Below are positions 15,041 through 23,691 of a DNA stretch of 38,520 bases, one piece after another. The translations under genes were made by a program, and so were the position numbers. Position 1 is the stretch's first letter; each line of letters starts with the position of its first letter. The stretch is from DAMCZI01 sp032095175 (GTDB lineage Bacteria > Bacillota > Clostridia > Clostridiales > Caloramatoraceae), in the NCBI GenBank assembly GCA_032095175.1, contig DAMCZI010000043.1, positions 1 through 38,520 of the forward strand, read 5' to 3'. The notes beneath the pieces are model-generated. The model was given only the letters and a program-made list of their open reading frames with translations. It did not search any database and was not told the DNA's origin.

Positions 15041-17140
15041 GTGAAAAAATTTGGTTTATTTATTTCTAAAAAAAGAGCAGCTATTATCATAATATCTGTA
15101 CTTCTGCTCCTTCCTGCTGTATTTGGCGCGGTATCAACCAAAATAAACTATGATATGCTAAACTACCTACCGAAAAATCTTGATACCATGAAGGGTCAGG
15201 CAGTGCTGGATAAAACCTTCCACAATGCTGCCACATCCATGCTAATTATTGAAGATATGGAGGCAAAGGATGTTATAAAAATAAAGGAGCGTATCTCAAA
15301 TGTACCAGGAGTTGAAAAGGTTATTTGGGTCAGCGACCTTCTAGACACAACAATACCTAAGGAAATGCTCCCTGATGAAGCTAAGGAGATGTTCTACAGA
15401 GAAAACTCTACAATGCTTTTTGTAAAGTTTGGTGAATCTGCATCATCAGAAACTACAATGAATGCAGTTTCTAAAATAAGAAGCATTACAAACAAGCAGT
15501 GCTTTTTAAGTGGTCTTTCCACATTAGTAAAGGATACAAAGGATTTAGCTGACAAGGAAACTCCAGTATATGTAGGGCTTGCAGTAGTATTATGTCTCAT
15601 TGTTCTTTCTCTTTCCCTTGAATCCTATGTAGTTCCATTTATATTTATAGCTTCCATTGGATTTGCAGTCCTTTACAATCTGGGAACAAATATCTTTCTA
15701 GGAGAGATATCATATATAACCAAAGCTCTTGCAGCAGTGCTTCAGCTTGGAGTTACAATGGATTACTCCATATTCCTCCTTCACAGGTATGATGAAGAAA
15801 AGCAAAAGACTGATGATAGAAATGATGCAATGGCAGAAGCAATATCAGCTACCTTCTCTGCTATAACAGGAAGTTCCTTAACAACAGTCGCAGGCTTTTT
15901 AGCTTTGTGCGTAATGAGCCTTGGAATTGGTAAGGACATAGGCATAGTAATGGCTAAGGGAGTTTTAATCGGTGTTATTTGTACAATAACAATACTTCCA
16001 GCAATGATATTAAGCCTTGATAAGCCTATACACAAATACACACACAAAATTATACTTCCAGATTTCAGCAGAAGCGCTGAATTTGTAACAAAACACTATA
16101 AGGTGTTTATTGCAATATTCATTATAACCTTTATACCAGCAATATATGGCAAGCTAAAGACAAATGTATACTACAACCTTGATGAAACCCTTCCAAAGAG
16201 TCTTCCTTCGGTTGTAGCCATGGATAAACTTAAGACCGAATATGAAATGAATTCAATCCATATGATTCTTATTGAAGATAATCTTCCATCCTACAAGGTA
16301 AAGAATATGGTAAACAACATTAAAGCTGTAGATGGAATTGATAAGGTATTAACCTATGACAGCCTTATAGGTGATAGAATTCCAGATAACTTTATTCCTC
16401 AGGAAATAAAGGAAAACTTTAAAAAAGACGGCAAAAGCCTTATAATTGCAATCTCCAAGTATAAGGCTGCATCAGATGAAGAGAATGCACAGGTGGATAT
16501 GCTTAATAAAATCGTAAAGGGCTATGATAAAAATGGTCTTGTTGCCGGAGAGGGTCCTTTAACTAAAGATTTAATTGAGCTTGCAGATTCAGATTTCCAA
16601 AAATCAAGCTTTGCCTCAATTGCAGCTATATTCGCCATAATACTTCTAGTATTTTCTTCACTTTCACTGCCTGTAATTTTAGTATTATGCATTGAACAGG
16701 CGATATTTATAAACATGGCGATACCATACTATACAGGACAAACGATACCATTTATAGCTTCGATAGTAATAGGCTGTATACAGCTTGGAGCAACCGTTGA
16801 CTATGCAATACTACTTTCCACAAGATTTAGAGAGGAAATCAGAAATGGTCATGAACGATTTGATGCCATGAAAATTGCTATAAAGGGTTCTGCAAGATCT
16901 ATTGCAACAAGTGCTCTTTCCTTCTTTGCAGCAACAATAGGAGTTGGCATTATTGCTAAGATCGAAATGCTTAAAACTCTATGCCAGATGCTTGGAATAG
17001 GAGCCCTCATAAGCATGATTGTAATAATTTTTGTACTTCCTTCAATACTTCTGATTTGTGAAAAGCTTATTGCAGCTACAAGTAGAAATTGGAACAAAGC
17101 ACCAACATTAAAAATCAATCTATCCAAGGAGAGTGAATAA
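15041..17140 (+). CDS. MMPL-family RND transporter
   Basis: A 699-residue membrane protein with two similar halves. Each half has one helix (TM1 near residues 12-32; TM7 near 347-367), a large extracytoplasmic loop, and then a bundle of five helices. The MMPL signatures are duplicated: GVTMDYSIFLLHRYDEE near 236 and GATVDYAILLSTRFREE near 583. The intramembrane Asp of each is expected to carry protons for substrate export. MMPL proteins move lipids, drugs or siderophores; the substrate is unknown here. I prefer the GTG at 15041, nine bases after AAGGAG, over the ATG at 15032, which directly abuts that site. It forms an operon with the next gene (one-base gap) behind a promoter with twin operators. 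Confidence 0.9.
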   Translation: MKKFGLFISKKRAAIIIISVLLLLPAVFGAVSTKINYDMLNYLPKNLDTMKGQAVLDKTFHNAATSMLIIEDMEAKDVIKIKERISNVPGVEKVIWVSDLLDTTIPKEMLPDEAKEMFYRENSTMLFVKFGESASSETTMNAVSKIRSITNKQCFLSGLSTLVKDTKDLADKETPVYVGLAVVLCLIVLSLSLESYVVPFIFIASIGFAVLYNLGTNIFLGEISYITKALAAVLQLGVTMDYSIFLLHRYDEEKQKTDDRNDAMAEAISATFSAITGSSLTTVAGFLALCVMSLGIGKDIGIVMAKGVLIGVICTITILPAMILSLDKPIHKYTHKIILPDFSRSAEFVTKHYKVFIAIFIITFIPAIYGKLKTNVYYNLDETLPKSLPSVVAMDKLKTEYEMNSIHMILIEDNLPSYKVKNMVNNIKAVDGIDKVLTYDSLIGDRIPDNFIPQEIKENFKKDGKSLIIAISKYKAASDEENAQVDMLNKIVKGYDKNGLVAGEGPLTKDLIELADSDFQKSSFASIAAIFAIILLVFSSLSLPVILVLCIEQAIFINMAIPYYTGQTIPFIASIVIGCIQLGATVDYAILLSTRFREEIRNGHERFDAMKIAIKGSARSIATSALSFFAATIGVGIIAKIEMLKTLCQMLGIGALISMIVIIFVLPSILLICEKLIAATSRNWNKAPTLKINLSKESE

Positions 17141-17141
17141 T

Positions 17142-19310
17142 ATGAAGAATAAAGGTATAGCAAAAAAAGTAACATGTTTTGTTGCAGCTTCCGCCCTATT
17201 AGCTTCAAATGCTGCATATGCATTTGAGGGGGTTAAAAAGGATGAATCTGTATATGTAACCTTGACTCCTACAGGAGAGTATAAAGAAACCATAGTAAGC
17301 GACTGGCTTCACTCAGATTCAGCAAATATAGATATAAAGGACAGATCAATTTTAAAATCTATAAAGAATGTAAAAAGTAATGAAACACCGACAATTGATG
17401 GAGAGGATGTAACATGGAAATCCAATAAAAATGATATTTTTTATCAGGGAACAACTGATAAACCTCTTCCTTTAGAGGTTCAAGTTACTTATTACTTAGA
17501 TGGACAAAAGATAGAACCACAGAATCTTTCCGGTAGATCAGGAAAAATAAAAATTAATATAAAAATAATAAACAAAGATGCACATAAAGCAGTAATAAAA
17601 GGTAGAAGCAAAACAATATTCACACCCTTTACTACTGCAGCAGTAACAAACCTTCCTATGGATAACTTTACAAATGTAAAAACAACATCAGGACAGGTTA
17701 TATGTGATGGAAACAATCAGGTTGTAACCTTCATAGCATTTCCAGGAATGCAGGAGAGCCTTGGTATAGACAGCAGTATAATAAAGTTTCCTGAGGAAAC
17801 AACAATAGAGGCAGATGTAAATAATTTTAAGATGGGACCAATAATGATAACAGCTACTCCTAAACTTCCAGAAATGGATAAAATAAAAGGTGCAGGAAAT
17901 ATAGATGAACTATTTGATGGAATTAAAACACTTGAGGATGCAGCATCAAAGCTTAGTGCTGGAACAACAACAATAGCTGAAGCTTCATCACTCATTTCAC
18001 AGAATATGGATGCTTTAAAAACAGGATTTGAAAAGCTCTCCCCTGCATCTGTTAGAATAAATGAAGGTGTTCTTCAGCTTGCACAGGGAACTGGCTCAGC
18101 TCTTGATGGAGCAAAGAAGCTTTCCCAGGGTATTTCTGTTTTAGAACAGGGTGCTTCAAGTCTTGGAGTTGGTGCAGAAAACTTTACCAAAGGAGCAACT
18201 CAATTTGCTGAGAACTCAACTAAATTTGCAAATGGTGCACAGTCTGTTTCAGATGGAGCATCTGTTATTGCTGATAAAACTGGAGAATTAAGTACAGGAC
18301 TTAATAACCTTGTAAATGCAACTGATAAGCTTAAGGAAGGTCAGAATCAGATTACAAATGGGTCAAAGGCGAGCCTTGATGCCATAGCAAAGCTTAAAAA
18401 GGGTAAGGAAAAAGAAAATGGAGCTATTAAACTTCTAATCGGTGGAATCGATGGTCTTAAAGGTGTAGTTTCTTTTCTTGGAAATATACCAGGTACAGGA
18501 GAAATTGCTGAAAAGCTTAATAAGGGACTTGATGGTCAAAAATCAGGACTTAATGAGCTTCTAAACTCTGGAAGCCAATTTGTTGCAGGTTTAGATGAAT
18601 TAGAAAAGGGAATTTCTAGTATAAAAGTTGGTTCAGAAAAGCTAAGTGCAGGCCTCAACGAAGTTCAAAACGGACAAAATCTTGCAGCATCAGGTGCAAA
18701 ACAAATAACTGAGGGCGGTAAAAAATTAAAGCCTGCTGCACAGGAACTTAAAAATGGAAGCAATGGACTTTCTGCTGGAGCTTCACAGCTTGCAGATGGA
18801 GCAGGTAAACTAAAGGATGGAACAAGCAAGATAGGACCAGGAACAAAAGAACTTAAAGCTGGAGCAGATAGTCTTGTAGGTGGTTTATCAAGACTTGATG
18901 GAGGCGCAAAACAATTATCAAAGGGCACAGGTGAATTTACAGTCGGAATATCTCAAGCAGCATCAGGTATATCAAAACTTAACGATGGTACAAAGAAATT
19001 AGCTGCTGGAACTAGAGAACTTGATATAAACATGAATAGATTTAAGGTTGAAGGCATTGACAAGCTTCACCGTGAATTAGCAAGCAAAGTAGGAAATATA
19101 GATGAGGTAATGGCATCAAAGGATGCTATAGTAAATCTCTCAAAAGAATATGAAACCTTCAGTGGAGAGGGAGAAACAATTAAAGGCTCAGTTAAGTTCA
19201 TCATGAAAACCGATGAAATCAAAGCTCCCGAAACTAAAGCTGTGGAAAATAAACCAGTTAAAACAGAGCATAAAGGATTCTTTAGCTGGTTAAAAAATCT
19301 TTTTAGATAA
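17142..19310 (+). CDS. Exported heptad-repeat (LxxG) protein paired with the MMPL transporter
   Basis: A 722-residue protein with a signal peptide (residues 1-27, ending SNAAYA) and a beta-rich N-terminal part (about 30-250). A long stretch (about 275-615) of heptads of the form x-x-x-Leu-x-x-Gly follows, for example LSAGLNEVQNGQNLAASG and LADGAGKLKDGTSK. Such repeats occur in the extracytoplasmic part of YhgE/Pip-type proteins and form long helices. The C-terminus ends in a basic amphipathic segment, KGFFSWLKNLFR, with no clear transmembrane anchor. It starts one base after the MMPL stop with AAGGAG nine bases upstream, so the two products probably work together, perhaps as an extracellular adaptor for the pump. 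That role is inferred. Confidence 0.8.
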   Translation: MKNKGIAKKVTCFVAASALLASNAAYAFEGVKKDESVYVTLTPTGEYKETIVSDWLHSDSANIDIKDRSILKSIKNVKSNETPTIDGEDVTWKSNKNDIFYQGTTDKPLPLEVQVTYYLDGQKIEPQNLSGRSGKIKINIKIINKDAHKAVIKGRSKTIFTPFTTAAVTNLPMDNFTNVKTTSGQVICDGNNQVVTFIAFPGMQESLGIDSSIIKFPEETTIEADVNNFKMGPIMITATPKLPEMDKIKGAGNIDELFDGIKTLEDAASKLSAGTTTIAEASSLISQNMDALKTGFEKLSPASVRINEGVLQLAQGTGSALDGAKKLSQGISVLEQGASSLGVGAENFTKGATQFAENSTKFANGAQSVSDGASVIADKTGELSTGLNNLVNATDKLKEGQNQITNGSKASLDAIAKLKKGKEKENGAIKLLIGGIDGLKGVVSFLGNIPGTGEIAEKLNKGLDGQKSGLNELLNSGSQFVAGLDELEKGISSIKVGSEKLSAGLNEVQNGQNLAASGAKQITEGGKKLKPAAQELKNGSNGLSAGASQLADGAGKLKDGTSKIGPGTKELKAGADSLVGGLSRLDGGAKQLSKGTGEFTVGISQAASGISKLNDGTKKLAAGTRELDINMNRFKVEGIDKLHRELASKVGNIDEVMASKDAIVNLSKEYETFSGEGETIKGSVKFIMKTDEIKAPETKAVENKPVKTEHKGFFSWLKNLFR

Positions 19311-19320
19311 CACACTTCCA

Positions 19321-19360
19321 AGCTCCAGCCTATAAATAGTATAGGCTGGAGCTTTATTAT
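19321..19360 (+). terminator. Terminator of the MMPL operon
   Basis: AGCTCCAGCCTATA pairs perfectly with TATAGGCTGGAGCT around a short loop (AATAG), followed by TTATTATT. It begins ten bases after the stop codon of the heptad-repeat gene. Confidence 0.8.
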
Positions 19361-19380
19361 TCCTACACCCCATTAAGTTA

Positions 19381-19473
19381 GGTGACAGGCTCTTGAGTTA
19401 TGAGTTATTTAGGAAAAACTATATTCTAATATTCATCCTTCATAAATAGCTCATAACTCAAGTGCCTGTTACC
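19381..19473. repeat. REP-like palindrome with GGTGACAGGC ends, flanked by direct repeats
   Basis: The left arm (19381-19414) begins GGTGACAGGCTCTTGAGTTA and the right arm read inward (19473-19436) begins GGTAACAGGCACTTGAGTTA; the arms match over about 30 bp. The palindrome is flanked by an imperfect direct repeat of about 20 bp, ATTATTCCTACACCCCATTA (from 19356) and ATTATTCTTACACTCCATTA (from 19482). That is unusual and may mark insertion or slippage. It lies between the MMPL operon terminator and the spore-coat-like gene. Confidence 0.65.
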
Positions 19474-19502
19474 TTCAGCCATATTATTCTTACACTCCAT
19501 TA

Positions 19503-19530
19503 ACCATTATCAACCTTACTACATATTATA
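19503..19530 (+). promoter_or_regulatory. SigK-type sporulation promoter candidate
   Basis: AC at 19503-19504 is followed after 17 bases by CATATTATA (19522-19530), which fits the mother-cell SigK consensus AC-N17-CATANNNTA. It lies about 30 bases upstream of the Pro/Gly-rich gene. The -35 is low in information, so the match is suggestive only. Confidence 0.45.
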
Positions 19531-19560
19531 AAATGTAAGCTTTAAAAGGAGTGTATTTCA

Positions 19561-20007
19561 TTGTACGAAAACTATCCTGATCAGCCTATATTTTGTCCAT
19601 ATTGCCGTTTCTCACCAGAGGGCAGGCCACCATTTCAGCCTCCAGTTGGACCGCCACAAGGGCGACCTCCTGTAGGAGGGCCTCCAGGACAGCCTGGTGG
19701 ACGTCCACCTGTTGGAAGACCTCAAGGCGGACCACCACAAGGGCCTCCTCCATCCTTCACACCTTCTCAGGCACAGGCACAACAACTAGGGGGGCCAGGA
19801 GGGCCAGGAGCATTTGCTGTAGATCCTGGTGCTATTAGACGATGCTTATTCAGATATGTATTTATATGGCTTCGAGGCGGAAGGGGATTTTGGATATACC
19901 TAACCTTTGTAGGCCGCAGATCCATCGCAGGCTGGAGATGGAATGGACGTTTCTGGGTATACTTTGGAATTGACATTAGACGGATTCAAAGCTTCTACTG
20001 CTATTAA
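19561..20007 (+). CDS. Pro/Gly-rich spore-coat-like protein with conserved C-terminal domain
   Basis: A 148-residue protein starting at a TTG nine bases after AAAAGGAG. The N-terminus holds a CPYC pair (residues 12-15). Residues about 20-80 are a low-complexity stretch rich in Pro and Gly with units such as GPPQGRPPVGG. The C-terminal 60 residues form a conserved aromatic/arginine-rich domain, with FRYVFIWLRGGRGFWIYLTF and VGRRSIAGWRWNG. I recall this C-terminal domain from small Firmicute proteins of the coat or surface type, but I cannot name a family. The Pro/Gly segment is markedly GC-rich compared with its neighbours. A SigK-like promoter upstream would fit a spore-coat role. There is no signal peptide. 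Confidence 0.7.
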   Translation: MYENYPDQPIFCPYCRFSPEGRPPFQPPVGPPQGRPPVGGPPGQPGGRPPVGRPQGGPPQGPPPSFTPSQAQAQQLGGPGGPGAFAVDPGAIRRCLFRYVFIWLRGGRGFWIYLTFVGRRSIAGWRWNGRFWVYFGIDIRRIQSFYCY

Positions 20008-20039
20008 AAAAAGTGTCAGGTTTTCCTGACACTTTTTTA
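20008..20039. terminator. Bidirectional terminator between convergent genes
   Basis: AAAAGTGTCAGG pairs perfectly with CCTGACACTTTT, with an A-run before and a T-run after. It separates the Pro/Gly-rich gene from the convergent GH20 gene and can serve both. Confidence 0.9.
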
Positions 20040-20071
20040 ATAATTTAAATTTTGCCATTAGATTTTTCAGT

Positions 20072-21943
20072 CTACCTGCAATTTCTTAGCCATCCACATA
20101 TCTGGATGAATGTATCTCTTATTCTGTATAATTCACTTTCCTTGTTTCTTTTTCTCCATGCTTTAGAAAAATCGCTAAACCAATACTCAAATCTTACAGC
20201 AAGCTCTTCTGGTTCAAATATTGTATCCTCTACATCTTTTTTAAAATCATATTTCTTTAGAGCAAGATATAATGCATTTATCAATGCTATTCCTTGTGCT
20301 GATATATAGAATTCATTTATATCTACTCTTCTATCAGGTGAAACTGATGGCATCAATGCAAGTATTTCATCACCTATCTCAAGGGCTCTTCTATATTTTT
20401 CATGGGTTTCCTTCTCAGATAAATCCATGAATCTTTCCTTTAACTCAGGTCTGCCCTTAAGAAGCATTGTCTGTAAAAACTTATCCTCCTTCCACCAGGT
20501 GATCTCCATAAATGTTATCATCTGCTGGCGAGAAAGTTCCCTTAACAATCCAACAATTTTCTCAGAATTATCTCCATATTCAATTTTTGAAATCATTCTA
20601 TCTATTAATTCTAAATTGTCCTGGCTTTCTGAATTCCATGATAACCCTGCTCCATAAATCATTCCAGGAATTGAATTGGAAAGGAAGTTAACATGTCCAT
20701 AATCTCCCCAATCAGTATTTAAAACACCTTCAGCCCCATATTTCTTGCCGTAGCCAACCATTTTTGATATATTGCTAAAGGAACCATCCATATCATTCAT
20801 AAGGTGATCCCATCCCCATACTCCAGGGCATACAAATTGTTTGCGTCCAGACTCTGCAAATGTTCTTGTACCATCTTCTCTTGCATCACTTGAATAATTC
20901 CAGTTAAGACATATAACATCCTCAGGTATTTCTCTAATAAGCTCAGGGTATTTTAAAATTATATCCCCCCAGAACATAACCTTTTTACCATAGCTATTTA
21001 CACTTTCAATAATCTTCTTAAGGAAATCAACATATACCCTGCCCTTTCCAAGCTTTTCTGCCAATTCTCTACTTTTACCTGTACCTAAATCAAAGGTTTC
21101 ATCACAGCATATGTTAAATTTATCAGAAGTAAATAATGGTATAAACTCATCAAGCATGTCCTGAATAAATTTAAGGCTTTCTGGATTAGATACATCAAGT
21201 GTATGGTGACCCATTCTCTCTATCCATGAATACGGCTTATCAATACTATTCTCAAGCTCACACAGATGATTAAAGGAATTACTTGAAAGTGCCATATAAA
21301 GGTGTCCAAAGGTTGACAGAGATGGAACAAGCTCTATATTAAGTTTTCTGCAGTAATCATCAAGAATAAGAATCTCTTCAGGAGTTATAGGATCTGCCCC
21401 AATCCAAACCTCACTGTGATTTTTAAATGCAAAGGTGTGTTCTATGTACAGCTGCAGCTGATTTATCTTGTAGTATGCTGCTCTATCTGCAAGCTCCTTT
21501 AAAGTTTCAAGGGTTGGAACCTTTCCCCTTGTTATATCATGATAGAATCCTCTATATTTAAAATTTGGGTAATCTTTAATTGAAAGGCATGGAATATTTA
21601 TACCTGAATTTACAATTATCTGCCTCATTGTTTGAATCCCATACAAAAGGTCCATACCACTCTTCCCTGAAATTCTTATAGCATCAGAGGATATTTCAAT
21701 ACTATAACCTTCCTCTATATCATCCTTCCTCTCAAGGAATATACCCTTCTTTTCACTGCATCCAAAGGCTTTTGTTATCTGAATATCAATTCCAATTTTC
21801 TCTTTTATATGTTCCTTTAAAAGAAGTGCATAATTTAAATCATCAGGCTGACAGCTGGAATCCAATACAATCCTTATTCCTGGTTCCAGTATAAAATATC
21901 CATCTTTAACTTTCATTTTTCTTGGTTCAGGAATAATATACAC
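20072..21943 (-). CDS. Glycoside hydrolase family 20 beta-N-acetylhexosaminidase
   Basis: A 623-residue enzyme. The N-terminal GH20b-type domain (about 1-110) is followed by a TIM-barrel catalytic domain (about 115-430), seen from the motifs KYRGFYHDITRGKVP, LYIEHTFAF and HHTLDVSNPESL. The catalytic Asp-Glu pair lies in FNICCDETFDLG near residue 283, as in all GH20 enzymes. A helical C-terminal region of about 170 residues follows. It has no signal peptide, so it probably acts in the cytoplasm on imported chito- or muro-oligosaccharides. The GTG at 21943 has GGGGGTG just upstream; a TTG at 21967 in the same frame lacks a binding site. It is transcribed alone. Confidence 0.88.
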   Translation of the reverse strand: MYIIPEPRKMKVKDGYFILEPGIRIVLDSSCQPDDLNYALLLKEHIKEKIGIDIQITKAFGCSEKKGIFLERKDDIEEGYSIEISSDAIRISGKSGMDLLYGIQTMRQIIVNSGINIPCLSIKDYPNFKYRGFYHDITRGKVPTLETLKELADRAAYYKINQLQLYIEHTFAFKNHSEVWIGADPITPEEILILDDYCRKLNIELVPSLSTFGHLYMALSSNSFNHLCELENSIDKPYSWIERMGHHTLDVSNPESLKFIQDMLDEFIPLFTSDKFNICCDETFDLGTGKSRELAEKLGKGRVYVDFLKKIIESVNSYGKKVMFWGDIILKYPELIREIPEDVICLNWNYSSDAREDGTRTFAESGRKQFVCPGVWGWDHLMNDMDGSFSNISKMVGYGKKYGAEGVLNTDWGDYGHVNFLSNSIPGMIYGAGLSWNSESQDNLELIDRMISKIEYGDNSEKIVGLLRELSRQQMITFMEITWWKEDKFLQTMLLKGRPELKERFMDLSEKETHEKYRRALEIGDEILALMPSVSPDRRVDINEFYISAQGIALINALYLALKKYDFKKDVEDTIFEPEELAVRFEYWFSDFSKAWRKRNKESELYRIRDTFIQICGWLRNCR

Positions 21944-22020
21944 AATAACACCCCCATAATTTATCAAATAAATTTACTTAATTATAGCACTTTATCGGCA
22001 CCAGCAGAATTAATATATTA

Positions 22021-22062
22021 ATAAAGATATAGCACATCCTTTTGGATGTGCCATATCTTTAT
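22021..22062 (-). terminator. Terminator of the chemotaxis receptor gene
   Basis: On the minus strand AAAGATATGGCACATCC pairs with GGATGTGCTATATCTTT (one G-U), followed by ATTAATA. The gene's stop codon overlaps the base of the stem. The T-run is weak, so efficiency is uncertain. Confidence 0.6.
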
Positions 22063-23372
22063 AAACTAAATTTATTAATCTCTTCTGAAAGTTTTTTAGA
22101 TACAGTTTCAACATTTCTGGCAGTTTCCTCAAGGGATTCAGCAATACTGCCCTGTTCAGTAACAACCTCAGACATATTAGAAACACTTCTTACACTGTCT
22201 TCAAGGGAAGTGCTTATATTATTAATAACTGCAGACATTTCCTCCGATGAAGCTGCTTGCTGCTCAGCAGCTTGGCTTGCATCTTCTATATGCTTATTCA
22301 ATGACATTACAGTCTCAACAATTGAATCAAGAGCCACCTTTGCCTCTGATACACTATTCATTCCATTTTCAACAAGCTCTATTTCTTCCCTTGAGCCTTC
22401 AACTGCTCCATCAACTTTTCCCTGTATATCAATTATTAATTTTTCTATATTGCTTGCTGCATTGCTGCTTTCCTCTGCAAGACTCCTAACCTCTTCAGCA
22501 ACTACTGAGAAACCTCTTCCTGCCTCTCCTGCCCTTGCTGCTTCTATTGCTGCATTTAATGCCAAAAGATTTGTTTGTTGTGCAATAGCTGTTATTGTCT
22601 GTGTTATGACATTTATCTGTTTTGATGCTTCATAAAGCTCATTTACTACTTCTCTAACATTATTGGCAGACTTTCTTATATCAGCCATAGATGTAGACGC
22701 AGTCTCAACAGATTTATTTCCTTCATTGGCTACCATTACTGCAAACTCACTATTCTCTCTTACCTTTTGTATAGCTAAGCTAACAGTTTGAGCATTTGAT
22801 GCCATTTCTTCAACACCAGCATTTGCTTCCTCAAGACTTGCAGAGTTGGTTTCTGTAACTGTTGATATTCGTTCTGTCGATACCCCTAATGTTTCTATTG
22901 CAGAAACACTTTTCTCGGAAAGCTCCATCATACTATCCGAAGTCTTGGCAAATTCATCAGATGTTGCAATTATATTTGATATAACTCCTCTTTGTGATTC
23001 AATAAGACTTTTAAATCCAGCTTCAATCATTCCTATCTCATCATTTCGATCTTGTTCTATCTCAATTGATAAATCTCCCTCTCTAACCTTTTCCATAGCA
23101 CTACAAAGTTTTTTCAAGGGTTTAACTACCCTATTCATCATATATAATCCATATAATGTTGCTAGAGCTGCTATAACTATAAGTGTTATCACTGTGGTTA
23201 TAGTACTTTTCATTGTTATTGATATACCAATCGTAATTAATGATGGTACAAAAACCAGCAAAATTATTACAGGAATGATTTTAGACATTAATGTCCTCTG
23301 GCTATTACTTTTCTGATTCATACTTTTTTCCTTAGTTTTGTTTGTTTTTTCTTTGAACACCTTCACTTTCAA
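22059..23372 (-). CDS. Methyl-accepting chemotaxis protein without a large extracellular sensor domain
   Basis: About 437 residues. A basic N-terminus is followed by two closely spaced membrane helices (about residues 28-75) with only a few residues outside the cell. A HAMP domain comes next (KPLKKLCSAMEKVREGDLSI) and then a long cytoplasmic coiled-coil. The hairpin tip is present, QQTNLLALNAAIEAARAGE, the site of CheA/CheW contact. Because a ligand-binding loop is missing, it may sense through the membrane or in the cytoplasm, like energy-taxis receptors. I prefer the TTG at 23372 downstream of ATGGGGGATATG, but an ATG at the MNQKSNSQ position with AAGGA upstream is also plausible. A SigD-like promoter lies upstream. 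Confidence 0.85.
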   Translation of the reverse strand: MKVKVFKEKTNKTKEKSMNQKSNSQRTLMSKIIPVIILLVFVPSLITIGISITMKSTITTVITLIVIAALATLYGLYMMNRVVKPLKKLCSAMEKVREGDLSIEIEQDRNDEIGMIEAGFKSLIESQRGVISNIIATSDEFAKTSDSMMELSEKSVSAIETLGVSTERISTVTETNSASLEEANAGVEEMASNAQTVSLAIQKVRENSEFAVMVANEGNKSVETASTSMADIRKSANNVREVVNELYEASKQINVITQTITAIAQQTNLLALNAAIEAARAGEAGRGFSVVAEEVRSLAEESSNAASNIEKLIIDIQGKVDGAVEGSREEIELVENGMNSVSEAKVALDSIVETVMSLNKHIEDASQAAEQQAASSEEMSAVINNISTSLEDSVRSVSNMSEVVTEQGSIAESLEETARNVETVSKKLSEEINKFSL

Positions 23373-23411
23373 ACATATCCCCCATTTCAATTTAAGCGTT
23401 ATACATTATAT

Positions 23412-23438
23412 ATATCGTCATATTTAAACAAAATATTA
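23412..23438 (-). promoter_or_regulatory. SigD-type (motility) promoter candidate for the chemotaxis gene
   Basis: On the minus strand TAAT (23438-23435), then 15 bases, then GACGATAT (23419-23412). The consensus is TAAA-N15-GCCGATAT, giving 3/4 and 7/8 matches with exact spacing. It lies 40 bases upstream of the chemoreceptor start, and chemoreceptors are classic SigD targets. Confidence 0.5.
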
Positions 23439-23551
23439 CAGTGTTATATAAATTTCTCCCTCCACTTCTAAAATTAATATGCCTTAGAGGATTTAGAACA
23501 TATGTGTCGAATTACTTAAACCAAGAACTAAAAAAATGTTGAGCTTTTATC

Positions 23552-23610
23552 GCAAGGTAAACTTCTTTAAAAAATTATTTTTAAAATCGATAAACAAAAG
23601 TTTGCTTTGC
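23552..23610. other. Weak inverted repeat in the intergenic region before iadA
   Basis: GCAAGGTAAACTT (23552-23564) can pair with AAGTTTGCTTTGC (23598-23610) with two G-U pairs across a 33-base AT-rich loop. I see no other feature in this roughly 300-base gap except the SigD-like site and an isolated AAGGCATATTAAT motif (23485-23473, minus strand). It may be chance. Confidence 0.25.
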
Positions 23611-23691
23611 AATTAATATATATTCAACTCAAATTTCTATTTCATTTCCCTCTATTATAGTTTAGATTTAATGAGATCGGAGGCGTTTTTT

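Noticed and set aside
19593..19838. Second open frame overlapping the Pro/Gly-rich gene
   Set aside because: It is the shifted reading of the repetitive Pro/Gly region (Thr/Arg/Ser-rich), while the chosen frame carries a ribosome site and a conserved C-terminal domain.
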